Positions 35,145 through 43,203 of a DNA stretch of 64,000 nt are shown piece by piece. The position numbers were made by a program, and so were the translations under genes. The DNA is taken from positions 177,446 to 241,445 of the forward strand of contig NZ_JAALDK010000004.1 of NCBI RefSeq assembly GCF_013366925.1, written 5' to 3'. Numbering within the stretch: the stretch's first letter is position 1; the number at the start of each line of letters is the position of its first letter. This stretch comes from Paraburkholderia youngii (GTDB taxonomy: Bacteria; Pseudomonadota; Gammaproteobacteria; Burkholderiales; Burkholderiaceae). The notes under the pieces were generated by a model. It was not told the origin of the DNA and did no database searches. It saw only the letters and a list, made by a program, of their open reading frames with translations.

Positions 35145-35414
35145 ATGTTGTTGCCCGACCGCCTCAACGAGCGTATTGCCGAGGCTATCAAGCATCAGAT
35201 CGATAACGAGCGTGCCGCTTCGGATACGTCCTCCGATGCCTGGCGCAGCCGCTGTGAAATTGCGCAGGTTGCGATGTACAGCGACGCCCAGCGCTCTGTC
35301 TGTATCCACCATGTCAGCGAACGACGCGGTAGCGCCGCAGCCCGGGAGATCGAATCCCAGGCCAGCACGCTACGCACGAACGCCATCTTTTTTCTCGCAA
35401 GGAAACCATCATGA
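35145..35414 (+). CDS. Hypothetical protein, 89 aa
   Basis: The ATG has RBS GGAGG. A helical, charged protein (LNERIAEAIKHQIDNERAA) with no membrane segment. Its stop overlaps the next gene (ATGA). Function unknown; probably an accessory of the RDF-like protein. Confidence 0.5.
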   Translation: MLLPDRLNERIAEAIKHQIDNERAASDTSSDAWRSRCEIAQVAMYSDAQRSVCIHHVSERRGSAAAREIESQASTLRTNAIFFLARKPS

Positions 35415-36721
35415 ATGCAGTCGTCCAGATGTTCGACAACGCGCCTCGTAGTCTGGTCGAAGAGCGCGCAATCCGCCCGCCGATCATTGGCAAGATCCGG
35501 CCCGGTATCAAGGTGCTCACACGCAACGCACAGGGCAATCCGGCTGCGGTCAAGATGTACAACGAGATGGTGGCCGCCGGCGATTCGTTCGAGACGATCG
35601 GAAAGGTGATCGAGACGAAGCTGAATCTGCGCAATGCACTTATTCCCAGAAACGTCCCGCATTTCACCTGCAGACGGTCGGACTTCTCGAATCCGGACAC
35701 CGCCGATGAAATCCTGAAGCTCTACGGCGAGGATCGTGGCGACGGCATCAAGCTGCATCGCTTCCCGGTGATGTTCGCCTTCGATGACTGGCTGCGCAAC
35801 GTGCCCAACCAGATGGCCGCTTACACGACCACGGGACGGCAGTATTTCTCAGAGTATGGCCGTGACGGCAAGCGCTACTGCAAGACGTATGCACCGGTCG
35901 AGCGCGATGAGCGTGCGAAGCGGGCGCGGCGGACTTTCGGTGGTCGCCTTATCATCCAGCGTCAGGATGACGACATTCCCGACGGAATCTGCGATCCGCA
36001 CGTGTGTCCACAGTATCAGGAGCGCAAGTGCAACCTGAGCGCGAACTTCGTATTCGCAATTCCCGACGTGAAAGGCCTTGGGCTGATCGAACTTCCAACG
36101 AATTCGATTTATGTCCTGCAGAAAGCGTATTCCGCCATGCAGACTGTCTCGCTCGCGCGAGGCAGGCTGACCGGCACGCGCTTCTGGCTATCAAAGAAGG
36201 AATTTGACATCACGCGGATCGACGACAACGGGCAAGCGGTGCGTCAGAAGCAGATGCTCACAGTGCTCGATGCGGATATCGATCTTGGGGCATTGCTGGA
36301 TGCGGGCGATGAACCGCAGCCGGCGCTGGAAGCCGCGAGCCGGGCAGTTGCCCTGATCGAGGCGGGTGGCAACGTCGAAGTGCTGCCGCAGGCATTGACA
36401 GATGCAGGCTCAGCAACCATTGCGCAGATGCAGGACGAAACTGTTGGCGGTAACGGTTCAGATGCCGACGGCGATGGCGAGCCCGAAGAGGGTGAGTCGC
36501 TCGAAGACAAGCGTCACCGCATGTCTGATCTGCTCAACCGGCTTGGACTTAACCAGCTGGATCGTCGGGAGGACTTTCGCAAGTTCGCGCACCTGAAGTT
36601 CGGGCGTGGCTGGGCGGAGAGACCGGCAGACGTCGATCAGATGAACGCACGCCTCACGGCAGCGCTCGACGATCGCGCTGCGCTCGACGACGAGATCATG
36701 CAGGCAAAGACCTACGTCTAA
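35411..36721 (+). CDS. Gp3/recombination-directionality-factor-like protein
   Basis: 436 residues. The central region has a Cys cluster (ICDPHVCPQYQERKC, about residues 196-210) followed by FVFAIPDVKGLGLIELPTNS and LTGTRFWLSKKEFDITR, an arrangement resembling phage Gp3-like/RDF-like DNA-binding proteins, often annotated as 'hydrolase or metal-binding protein'. The C-terminal ~130 residues are acidic and helical (ADGDGEPEEGESLEDKRHR). Possibly a plasmid DNA-binding or recombination factor. Confidence 0.5.
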   Translation: MNAVVQMFDNAPRSLVEERAIRPPIIGKIRPGIKVLTRNAQGNPAAVKMYNEMVAAGDSFETIGKVIETKLNLRNALIPRNVPHFTCRRSDFSNPDTADEILKLYGEDRGDGIKLHRFPVMFAFDDWLRNVPNQMAAYTTTGRQYFSEYGRDGKRYCKTYAPVERDERAKRARRTFGGRLIIQRQDDDIPDGICDPHVCPQYQERKCNLSANFVFAIPDVKGLGLIELPTNSIYVLQKAYSAMQTVSLARGRLTGTRFWLSKKEFDITRIDDNGQAVRQKQMLTVLDADIDLGALLDAGDEPQPALEAASRAVALIEAGGNVEVLPQALTDAGSATIAQMQDETVGGNGSDADGDGEPEEGESLEDKRHRMSDLLNRLGLNQLDRREDFRKFAHLKFGRGWAERPADVDQMNARLTAALDDRAALDDEIMQAKTYV

Positions 36722-36726
36722 CCTCA

Positions 36727-36749
36727 GACCGGCCCCTTCGGGGCTGGTC
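36727..36749 (+). terminator. Hairpin after the RDF-like gene
   Basis: GACCGG-CCCC, loop ttcg, GGGGCTGGTC-like imperfect stem, followed by a pyrimidine-rich stretch (ctcctttcttctctttt). Confidence 0.55.
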
Positions 36750-36815
36750 GCTCCTTTCTTCTCTTTTCGCGTACCGAGAACCCTTTAGCAAGCGGCACTT
36801 GCTCAAGCGTTTTCG

Positions 36816-36840
36816 ACCGCGCATCCCTGCGCATCGAACC
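36816..36840 (+). promoter_or_regulatory. Shared leader motif, copy 4
   Basis: ACCGCGcatccctgCGCATCGAACC, 51 nt before the zinc-ribbon gene; the most diverged of the five copies downstream of the core. Confidence 0.45.
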
Positions 36841-36890
36841 CTTCCGCCTGACGGCGGATCATTTCCCTGTCTTGATGGAGTATCAACGTT

Positions 36891-37100
36891 ATGTCGAACG
36901 ATCTGAGCGCCCTGACGGGTCTGCAGGAGATGCGTTGCGGTGGCTGTGGTGGTGACCTGTTCAAGGTCTTCACCGCGGATCGAACGCAGCGGATCGTTGT
37001 CCAATGTCAGCAGTGCATGAGCACGTCGTTTATCGAACCCGTACCTGCGAAGCTGCAGATCAACTGGGGAGAGGGTGACGGCTGCATCACAGTCTTCTAG
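36891..37100 (+). CDS. Zinc-ribbon protein, 69 aa
   Basis: Two Cys pairs, CGGC and CQQC (about residues 16-19 and 38-41), 18 residues apart, form a typical zinc ribbon, with beta-rich flanks. Small zinc ribbons of this kind bind nucleic acid or protein partners. It is 12 nt before the NADAR gene and co-directional, so the two probably share a transcript. Confidence 0.65.
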   Translation: MSNDLSALTGLQEMRCGGCGGDLFKVFTADRTQRIVVQCQQCMSTSFIEPVPAKLQINWGEGDGCITVF

Positions 37101-37112
37101 GAGCATTCAGCG

Positions 37113-37595
37113 ATGCGCAAGGTAGACAACTTCACGCTGTTTTTCGGCGCTGATGACGCGCTGAGCAACTGGCATCCGTGCCGGTTCAGTTATCACGGCG
37201 TGGACTTCACCTCGGTAGAACAGTTCATGATGTTTTCCAAAGCCAAGCTATTTGGCGATGAGAATGCAGCGGCAGCAATTCTCGCGGCGCGTCATCCCAA
37301 AGATCAGAAGGCGATCGGACGGGGCATGAAAGGTTTCGACCTTGCGACGTGGGAAGGCAAGCGCGAGTCGATCGTTTATGTCGGGTGCCGGGAGAAGTTT
37401 TCCCAGAACCCGGGATTGCGCTCGCTGCTTCTGGCGACGGCACCGACCGAACTCGTCGAAGCCAGTCCTTACGACCGTATCTGGGGCGTGGGACTGGGCG
37501 AGCGCGACCCGCCGATTCTCGACAAGGCGAACTGGCGTGGAACGAACCTGCTCGGCATCACGCTGATGAAGGTGCGCGACACCCTGTCCCGCTGA
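37113..37595 (+). CDS. NADAR-family N-glycosidase (YbiA-like)
   Basis: 160 residues. The family signatures are clear: ALSNWHPCRF, FTSVEQFMMFSKAKLFGD, GRGMKGFDLATWEGKRESIV, LVEASPYDRIWGVGL and NWRGTNLLG. NADAR enzymes cleave N-glycosidic bonds; YbiA removes toxic riboflavin intermediates, and other members reverse ADP-ribosylation of guanine in DNA. On a plasmid next to SbcCD-like and base-modification genes, a nucleic-acid substrate is an attractive but unproven alternative. RBS AGGAG. Confidence 0.9.
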   Translation: MRKVDNFTLFFGADDALSNWHPCRFSYHGVDFTSVEQFMMFSKAKLFGDENAAAAILAARHPKDQKAIGRGMKGFDLATWEGKRESIVYVGCREKFSQNPGLRSLLLATAPTELVEASPYDRIWGVGLGERDPPILDKANWRGTNLLGITLMKVRDTLSR

Positions 37596-37631
37596 CGTTT
37601 TCAACTGCGCCACCTGGCGCACCACCCATTG

Positions 37632-37660
37632 AGGCTGCCCACGGGCGGCCTTTTTCTTTT
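37632..37660 (+). terminator. Terminator-like leader hairpin before the SbcD-like gene
   Basis: GGCTGCCC-ac-GGGCGGCC followed by TTTTTCTTTT, ending 13 nt before the start codon with the RBS CAGGAGG between. Confidence 0.7.
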
Positions 37661-37672
37661 TCAGGAGGCGAC

Positions 37673-39052
37673 ATGAGAATCGCTCATATGTCTGACCTGC
37701 ATTACTCACCGGAAAACCTCGATGAGGCCGACCGGTGCTTCTCGTACGCGGTCGATGATGCGCTCAATCGCTGCATGGATGTCGCAGTGATCTCCGGCGA
37801 CTCGACAGACCACAGGCTCGATGCACATGCGCCGGCGCTAAACCGGCTGGCGACAAACATCAACCGTCTGTCGCTCGGTATGCCGGTTCTTATGCTGCAA
37901 GGCACGTTTTCGCATGAGCCGCCCGGCACGCTGCGTAACTTCGCGCTGATGGGAACCACTCACCCGGTTTTCATTGCGGAGCGCGTGCAGCAGGTCAGCC
38001 TGTTCGAGGGGCGTTTCTTCGAATCCGCAGGCCCTGTCTTCAACGACGAAGAGCTTGCGAGCGTGCTGAAGCTTGGCGCCGACGTTGTGTTCACCTGTTT
38101 GCCCTCCATCAACAAGGGGCAACTGGCGGCCGCGGTCGGCGCGAAGAATGCAGCAACCGGGCTTGAGGCGGTGCTGGGTGACTATCTGACAGCGGCTGGG
38201 CGCATCAATGCACGGCTTCGGGCAGCAGGCATTCGAACGGTCGGTGTATCGCACGGCACGGTCAACGGTTGCACGACTGAGCATGGCGTCACGATGGCGG
38301 GCTTCGATCACGAGTTTTCACTCGGTGCATTGTTCGAGGCCGAATGCGATGCCTTCATGCTGGGCCACATTCACAAGTCGCAGCAGTGGGAGCGCGGTGG
38401 CCGTGTTATTGCCTATGCGGGTTCCCCTGGCCGGTTTCACTACGGCGAAGAAGGTGACAAAGGCTATCTGGCGTGGGACGTTGAGACGGGGAACGCGAGA
38501 GCGTGGCTTGTTCCAACGCCGGCGCGGGAGACGGTCTGCGTTGACTTCGACGGCCCTCCGGACATGGAGCGACTCGCTGCCATTGCTGCTGAGGCAGGCG
38601 ACAAGTTCGTTCGTGTTCGTTGGCAGGTGGACGAGGAGCATCGTCAATCGGTAGACCGGGACGCAATCGAAGCGCTGTTCGCTGGCGCGTCGGCTCTCAA
38701 GCTCGAGCCGCGCATCCTGCCGGTCGTTCGCTCGCGATCCCAGGGCATCAGTATCGAGCCGACGGTCGAACGCAAGATCGAACGGTGGGCCGAGCATGCG
38801 AACGTTGAAGCTGCGCCGATCGTTGAGCGGTTCCGGTTGCTCGATTCCGGGTATCCGGAGGCGATTGCTGCCGCGGTGCTGGCCGGCCTTACCGATGAAA
38901 TGGTAGGCAATGCTGCCGATGGCGACGCTGCGGCAGCATTGCTGCCTGAGCCAGTCTCCTCGTCAGAAAGCGACACGGTGCCTGACGCGACGGTCGAGGT
39001 CGTGACCGCCGCGCAAAAGTCGTGGCTCGAAGATGATCTGTTTGCAGCGTAG
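37673..39052 (+). CDS. SbcD-like metallophosphoesterase nuclease
   Basis: 459 residues, RBS CAGGAGG. Metal-binding motifs: DLHY (Asp8/His10), GDSTDH (about residues 42-47), HGT (VSHGTVNG) and GHIHKS (about 229-234). The usual GNHD motif reads QGTFSHE, a variant common in phage and plasmid enzymes. A C-terminal extension (~190 residues) replaces the SbcD capping region. It is paired with the SbcC-like ATPase at 39795, one gene downstream, so the two form a probable Mre11-Rad50-type complex acting on DNA ends or hairpins. Confidence 0.85.
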   Translation: MRIAHMSDLHYSPENLDEADRCFSYAVDDALNRCMDVAVISGDSTDHRLDAHAPALNRLATNINRLSLGMPVLMLQGTFSHEPPGTLRNFALMGTTHPVFIAERVQQVSLFEGRFFESAGPVFNDEELASVLKLGADVVFTCLPSINKGQLAAAVGAKNAATGLEAVLGDYLTAAGRINARLRAAGIRTVGVSHGTVNGCTTEHGVTMAGFDHEFSLGALFEAECDAFMLGHIHKSQQWERGGRVIAYAGSPGRFHYGEEGDKGYLAWDVETGNARAWLVPTPARETVCVDFDGPPDMERLAAIAAEAGDKFVRVRWQVDEEHRQSVDRDAIEALFAGASALKLEPRILPVVRSRSQGISIEPTVERKIERWAEHANVEAAPIVERFRLLDSGYPEAIAAAVLAGLTDEMVGNAADGDAAAALLPEPVSSSESDTVPDATVEVVTAAQKSWLEDDLFAA

Positions 39053-39115
39053 TTTGCTGCCCGAATGCGGGAGAGGCCGGTATGGCTCTCCTGCAGTGGA
39101 ACTGTAGCCCTGTTC

Positions 39116-39136
39116 CGATAGCTATCGCAGCTATCG
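39116..39136 (+). promoter_or_regulatory. Operator-like double palindrome
   Basis: A perfect 12-bp palindrome, CGATAGCTATCG (39116-39127), is directly followed by a half-repeat CAGCTATCG, giving CGATAGCT-N5-AGCTATCG overall. It lies just before leader motif copy 5. The similar ACCGGATAGCTACCGGT stands in the 34.7-kb leader. Confidence 0.45.
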
Positions 39137-39148
39137 AAACGAGGTTTC

Positions 39149-39172
39149 ACCGCGTCTTACGACGCATCGATG
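39149..39172 (+). promoter_or_regulatory. Shared leader motif, copy 5
   Basis: ACCGCGtcttacgaCGCATCGATG, 102 nt before the 39274 gene. A hairpin containing GGGGAGCGATCCC (39219-39252) lies between. The 39053-39273 gap otherwise holds only the operator-like palindrome. Confidence 0.45.
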
Positions 39173-39273
39173 TAGTCGTTGCTTCACCTTTCTCAGCAGT
39201 TTCATTTTCTTTTACCCTGGCGGGGAGCGATCCCTACCGGGCGCACTCCGCCTGACAACAATGGAGTGCAATC

Positions 39274-39807
39274 ATGTTTGGTCTTTATCCTGCCGGTTCT
39301 GACTGGGTTCGCGTGTTCGCCCTGGACGATCAGGACGTGCGCGACATCCAGAAGTCACTCGTCGACCATGCTGGCTTTACGCCCGCAATTCTTCACCAAC
39401 CCTTCGGTAAGGATCGCGGGGCGGTGCTGGTGCAGTCCGGCCCGATGCTCGTCCTGCGTGCAACGACGCCTGGTGCGAATCAGGTCGCTGTCACGGCTGC
39501 CGTTGAAATGCAGCACCTGCTCTGGTCGTATCACACGGGCATGGCGACGCAGTGGTCCCCGTTGGAGATTCGTACCCTGACCGGCTATGCCGGGTGGGAC
39601 GAACTCCTCACGTGTGGCCGCCGCGAATTTGCCCGGGCCTGTGAAAAAGTCGAGGCAGCTATCGCAGGCAAGCTTCATGCGCCTGTGGCGGTTGCAGAGA
39701 GAGTCGACCCGATGGTCGAGCCTTTTCCCGACGATGACGATGTCGCCTTCTATTCGCGTATGGCAGCAATGTCCGAATCGATGGAGGTGTCGTCATGCGG
39801 CCTCTGA
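39274..39807 (+). CDS. Conserved hypothetical protein coupled to the SbcC-like gene
   Basis: 177 residues. No membrane segment or recognised motif. It begins with FGLYPAGSDWVRVFALDDQDV and has a helical C-terminal half. The last 13 nt overlap the SbcC-like start, indicating translational coupling, so a role in the same DNA-end-processing complex is plausible. Confidence 0.55.
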   Translation: MFGLYPAGSDWVRVFALDDQDVRDIQKSLVDHAGFTPAILHQPFGKDRGAVLVQSGPMLVLRATTPGANQVAVTAAVEMQHLLWSYHTGMATQWSPLEIRTLTGYAGWDELLTCGRREFARACEKVEAAIAGKLHAPVAVAERVDPMVEPFPDDDDVAFYSRMAAMSESMEVSSCGL

Positions 39808-42116
39808 AACTGACGCTCGAAGGCTTTTACGGCGTTCGTGACGGGATGAGGCGCGAGAGCGTCACACTCGATCTGGAGTCGTTGCCGGAAGGCCTGATCG
39901 CGCTTGTCGGCCCTAACGGGGCGGGCAAGACAACGATCATGGATAACCTGCATCCGTATCCGATCATGCCTTCGCATGCCTCGATGCTTTCGGTCGATGC
40001 CTTTTCGTATTGGGACCACATCTGTGGCACCAGTGCGCTGAAGGAACTTGAGTGGGAGCACGACGGTATCCGTTACCGCTCGACGTTTTCGTTCAGGAAG
40101 CCCGGCAAGACAGGCAAGGCGGAGTATTACCTTGCATGGCGTGGATCGGACGGCGCGTGGCATCCCGTTACTTTGCCCGACGGCACAGTGTCGGACGGCA
40201 AGGCGGCGACGTATAACCGCTGTGTCGAAGCCATCAACGGCTCGCTTCAAAGCTTTTTCACCAGTGTCTTCTCCGCGCAGAACCGCCGGCCGCTCGCGTC
40301 GTATGGCGCGGGAGAGATCAAGACGCTGCTCGCGGAGATGCTCGGCATAGAACATCTGAAGGCGCTGTCGGCGAAAGTCGGCGACGTCGCGAAGATTCTT
40401 GGCCGTGCGCTCGATGAAATCCAGACGGACCTGACTGCACTTGCGGGCAAGCGGCAGCGTAAGGCGGATGTCGAACGCTCCGTGCTTGCACAGGGCGAAC
40501 TTCTACGCGATACGCGTGCACAACGCGATCTGAAGCTTGAGGAAGCTGCGAAGCTGACTCAGGAGCGTGCGACGCTGGCCGCGAAGGCGGGCGAATCGGC
40601 AACTGCCGAAGCTCGTCTGCGCGAACTATCGGTCCGCGCGCAAGAACTGGTCAAGGGCGTGAAAACGCTCGATGGCGATGATCGGGCAGCAGCCGCTCGG
40701 AGCCAGCAGCGCGTGAATGTCCTGAAGCAGACGGTGACGACTCATCAGGCGACGCTTGCCCGCAGGGAAGCGATTCTGGGTGCGGCGGCGAAGCGCGATG
40801 CAGCGCAACTGCTGATCGGTCGCGAGGAGGCGAAGCTGGAGCCTCTGCAGCGTGTAATCGCCGATCTGGAAGCGAAGCAGGTCAGTCATGCGACGCTTCA
40901 GACCGCGCTTTCGGGCCTCATGACGCAGGGGCAGACGAAAGCCGCCCACTTCGAGACGTTGACGAAGCAGGCTGCAGTCGTAGACCAGGTGCCGTGCGTG
41001 GGGCATGCGATGCATGCCACGTGTCCGTTGCTGAGTCAGGCGCTGCAGGCTAGATCGCAGGCAGAAGAGCAACGTGTGTCGGTGGCCGAACTTCGCGCGC
41101 AGTATCGCGAAAAGAAAGCGCAGGCCGACCTGCTGGCTCCGGTTGTCGCGGAGCTTGCGGCAAAACGCGGCGAACTTGCTGTGTTGACCCGCACCCTGAG
41201 CGACGCTCGACGTGATCTGCAGGCGGCGACTGAACTCGCTGCCAGCAAGCCACTCCTTGATGCTGCTGCGACGGGCCTTGAATCTGCCAACGCGGAGCTT
41301 AGGGACGTCGCGGAAGAAGCGGCTGCGCGAGCTGCCCGATACGAGTCTGAAAAGGCACGTATGACGGCGGAGATGCTCAGAATCCAGCAGGAGTCTAAGC
41401 AGCTTGCAGCCGTCGATGTGACGGCCGCAATTGCAGAGACCGACCGGAAACTGGCCGAAAATCGCGAAGCAGTCGCCGCGCTCGAGGGCAGGATCGAAGG
41501 TGCGATCCGCGCCCAGACAGTGCTACAGGCTGAGGCAAACGGACTGGATGTAGACCTGAACGGGTTCTCTGCTACGCAACGGCGCGCCGACCGGCTCTCC
41601 GATGAAATTGCGCAGTGGAAGCTGCTTGCGAAAGGGCTCGGCAACGACGGCGTCATTGCGTTGACGATCGACGATGCCGGTCCCGCACTGGCTGACACCG
41701 TCAACAGGCTGCTGCTTGCCTGTTACGGCACACGCTTCACGGTCGAGATCCGCACGCAGCGCGCGCTGGCAAATGGCGAACTGCGGGAGGGTTTCGAGAT
41801 CCTTGTGCATGACGCCGAAGCCGATAGCACCAAGTCGGTGTCGGTGATGTCCGGTGGCCAGAAGGTCTGGATCAACGAGTGTCTGACACGTGGCATTGCG
41901 CTTTATCAGGCGCAGAACACTGGTCAGCCCTACCAGACGCTTTTCAGTGACGAGTCCGATGGTCCGCTCGATCCGCAGCGCAAGCTGCAGTTCATGCGGA
42001 TGAAGCGGGAGGTGCTGAGGCAGGGTGGGTATGAGCGGGAGTTTTTTATCTCGCAAACGCCCGACCTTGTCAGCGAAGCCGACGCCGTGATTGACGTCCA
42101 GGCGCTGGCCGCGTGA
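39795..42116 (+). CDS. SbcC/Rad50-like SMC-type ATPase
   Basis: 773 residues. Walker A GPNGAGKTT (about residues 39-47), a long coiled coil (about 200-610) broken in the middle by a Cys pair (VPCVGHAMHATCPLL), the ABC signature VMSGGQKVW and Walker B TLFSDESDGPLD. This is the Rad50/SbcC layout, but shorter than E. coli SbcC (about 1,050 aa), and the hook reads C-x8-C instead of CxxC. Partner: the SbcD-like nuclease upstream. No frameshift or truncation is visible. Confidence 0.87.
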   Translation: MRPLKLTLEGFYGVRDGMRRESVTLDLESLPEGLIALVGPNGAGKTTIMDNLHPYPIMPSHASMLSVDAFSYWDHICGTSALKELEWEHDGIRYRSTFSFRKPGKTGKAEYYLAWRGSDGAWHPVTLPDGTVSDGKAATYNRCVEAINGSLQSFFTSVFSAQNRRPLASYGAGEIKTLLAEMLGIEHLKALSAKVGDVAKILGRALDEIQTDLTALAGKRQRKADVERSVLAQGELLRDTRAQRDLKLEEAAKLTQERATLAAKAGESATAEARLRELSVRAQELVKGVKTLDGDDRAAAARSQQRVNVLKQTVTTHQATLARREAILGAAAKRDAAQLLIGREEAKLEPLQRVIADLEAKQVSHATLQTALSGLMTQGQTKAAHFETLTKQAAVVDQVPCVGHAMHATCPLLSQALQARSQAEEQRVSVAELRAQYREKKAQADLLAPVVAELAAKRGELAVLTRTLSDARRDLQAATELAASKPLLDAAATGLESANAELRDVAEEAAARAARYESEKARMTAEMLRIQQESKQLAAVDVTAAIAETDRKLAENREAVAALEGRIEGAIRAQTVLQAEANGLDVDLNGFSATQRRADRLSDEIAQWKLLAKGLGNDGVIALTIDDAGPALADTVNRLLLACYGTRFTVEIRTQRALANGELREGFEILVHDAEADSTKSVSVMSGGQKVWINECLTRGIALYQAQNTGQPYQTLFSDESDGPLDPQRKLQFMRMKREVLRQGGYEREFFISQTPDLVSEADAVIDVQALAA

Positions 42117-42140
42117 CGCAACTTTCTTAACCCGGTGGGG

Positions 42141-42160
42141 AACGCCCCCCACAGGGCGTT
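42141..42160 (+). promoter_or_regulatory. Leader hairpin, CCCACAGGG type
   Basis: AACGCCC, loop cccaca, GGGCGTT, followed by tctcgcttta. It ends 36 nt before the 42196 start codon. Confidence 0.5.
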
Positions 42161-42195
42161 TCTCGCTTTACCTTCCCCTTCTTCGAGAAACCACT

Positions 42196-42447
42196 ATGGA
42201 AAATCTTTTGATGCTGCTTGTCGCGGCAGGCTCGTCGTCGCTTTGCGCCTGCACTGCGCAGCCACAGGCGCACGCCGTAAGCGCCGGTCCCCCTATCGTC
42301 GTCCAGGCCCCGCGAGGTGAGCCCGGCGACTTTCGCGTTTGCCCGGGGCAGGCTGATCACGTATCCGCGCAGTCATCCGAAGACCTGCACCTGAGCAGGA
42401 ATTGCAACGCCCCGGCGCCCTCTCAGGGCCGGGGCTTTTTCCGGTAA
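42196..42447 (+). CDS. Small exported protein, 83 aa
   Basis: A short hydrophobic N-terminus with LLVAAGSSSLCAC resembles a lipoprotein or secretion signal (the lipobox is imperfect). Pro/Ala/Gln-rich and without recognised domain. Its 3' end overlaps the following terminator hairpin. Weak coding evidence beyond start and composition. Confidence 0.4.
   Translation: MENLLMLLVAAGSSSLCACTAQPQAHAVSAGPPIVVQAPRGEPGDFRVCPGQADHVSAQSSEDLHLSRNCNAPAPSQGRGFFR
42409..42440 (+). terminator. Terminator-like hairpin before the PLD gene
   Basis: GCCCCGG, loop including cgccctctcaggg, CCGGGGC, then TTTTT. It is 22 nt before the PLD-type gene. Confidence 0.65.
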
Positions 42448-42462
42448 ACCACGGAGCTTCCC

Positions 42463-43023
42463 ATGAAAAAACAGATTGTCATTGCGGCGGTGGCCGGCGC
42501 GCTGGTAGCGGGCGCTGGCCTGCTATGGACGCAACCTGCTTTCAGCGCGACAAATGATGTACAGGTCGCCTTTTCGCCGGACGGCGGTGCGGAGCAGCTT
42601 GTGCTGCAAACCATCCACAGCGCGCGGCAGTCGATACGAATGATGGCCTACTCGTTCACTGCGCCGCCAGTCGTTAGAGCATTGCTCGATGCGAAGCGGC
42701 GCGGTGTGGACGTGGCAGTCACTGTCGATTACCGCAGCAACGTCGACGAAGACCGTAGCGGAAAAGCTGCGGCCGCAATGGGCGCACTCGCATATGCAGG
42801 TGTGCCGGTCATTGTCGTTCGCGCATTCCCCATCCAGCACAGCAAGTTCCTGGTAGTGGACAACGCGACCGTCGAGACCGGTTCGTATAACTACAGCCAG
42901 GCGGCCGCGCGCGTGAATTCGGAAAACGTGCTGGTGCTGTCGAACCATCCTGAGATTGCAAAAGCATATCTGGATGACTGGAAGGCAGTGACGTCCCAGG
43001 GCGAGCCGTACCGGGCCCGCTAA
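42463..43023 (+). CDS. Secreted phospholipase-D-family nuclease (Nuc-like)
   Basis: 186 residues: a Sec signal peptide (residues 1-29), then a single PLD domain with one HKD motif, His126-x-Lys128-x4-Asp133, and GSYNYS after it. Single-HKD members of this type (for example Nuc of plasmid pKM101) dimerise into an endonuclease active site and sit in the periplasm. On a conjugative plasmid it may act on incoming or extracellular DNA. RBS GGAG. Confidence 0.85.
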   Translation: MKKQIVIAAVAGALVAGAGLLWTQPAFSATNDVQVAFSPDGGAEQLVLQTIHSARQSIRMMAYSFTAPPVVRALLDAKRRGVDVAVTVDYRSNVDEDRSGKAAAAMGALAYAGVPVIVVRAFPIQHSKFLVVDNATVETGSYNYSQAAARVNSENVLVLSNHPEIAKAYLDDWKAVTSQGEPYRAR

Positions 43024-43051
43024 CGGCGACACAGCCTCGCTATTTTTCTAT

Positions 43052-43081
43052 GACCTCGCGGGAAGCGATCCCGCCGGGGTC
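43052..43081 (+). promoter_or_regulatory. Leader hairpin, GATCCC type
   Basis: GACC-tc-GCGGG, loop aagcgat, CCCGC-cg-GGGTC. It ends 27 nt before the 31-codon ORF at 43108. Confidence 0.55.
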
Positions 43082-43107
43082 GCTCCGCATTCACTTGTGG
43101 AGTTTGT

Positions 43108-43203
43108 ATGGTTGATGCAGCACTACCGTCCGCGGCGGCCGCTATACCTCGCTGGCTGGCGCCGTACGCAAGTGGCGAGAAGCAGGCTGGTCGCAAGCGG
43201 TAA
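43108..43203 (+). CDS. 31-codon ORF coupled to the TGT-like gene
   Basis: The ATG follows RBS GGAG and the ORF ends TAATG, its stop sharing a base with the next start codon. The peptide is Ala/Pro/Lys/Arg-rich with no motif. It could be a translational leader, or the true start of the TGT-like protein if a frameshift has separated them. Confidence 0.35.
   Translation: MVDAALPSAAAAIPRWLAPYASGEKQAGRKR

Noticed and set aside
42463..43023. PLD protein as a DpdK-type component of a Dpd system
   Set aside because: It has a Sec signal peptide and one HKD motif, fitting the periplasmic Nuc group rather than a cytoplasmic DpdK.
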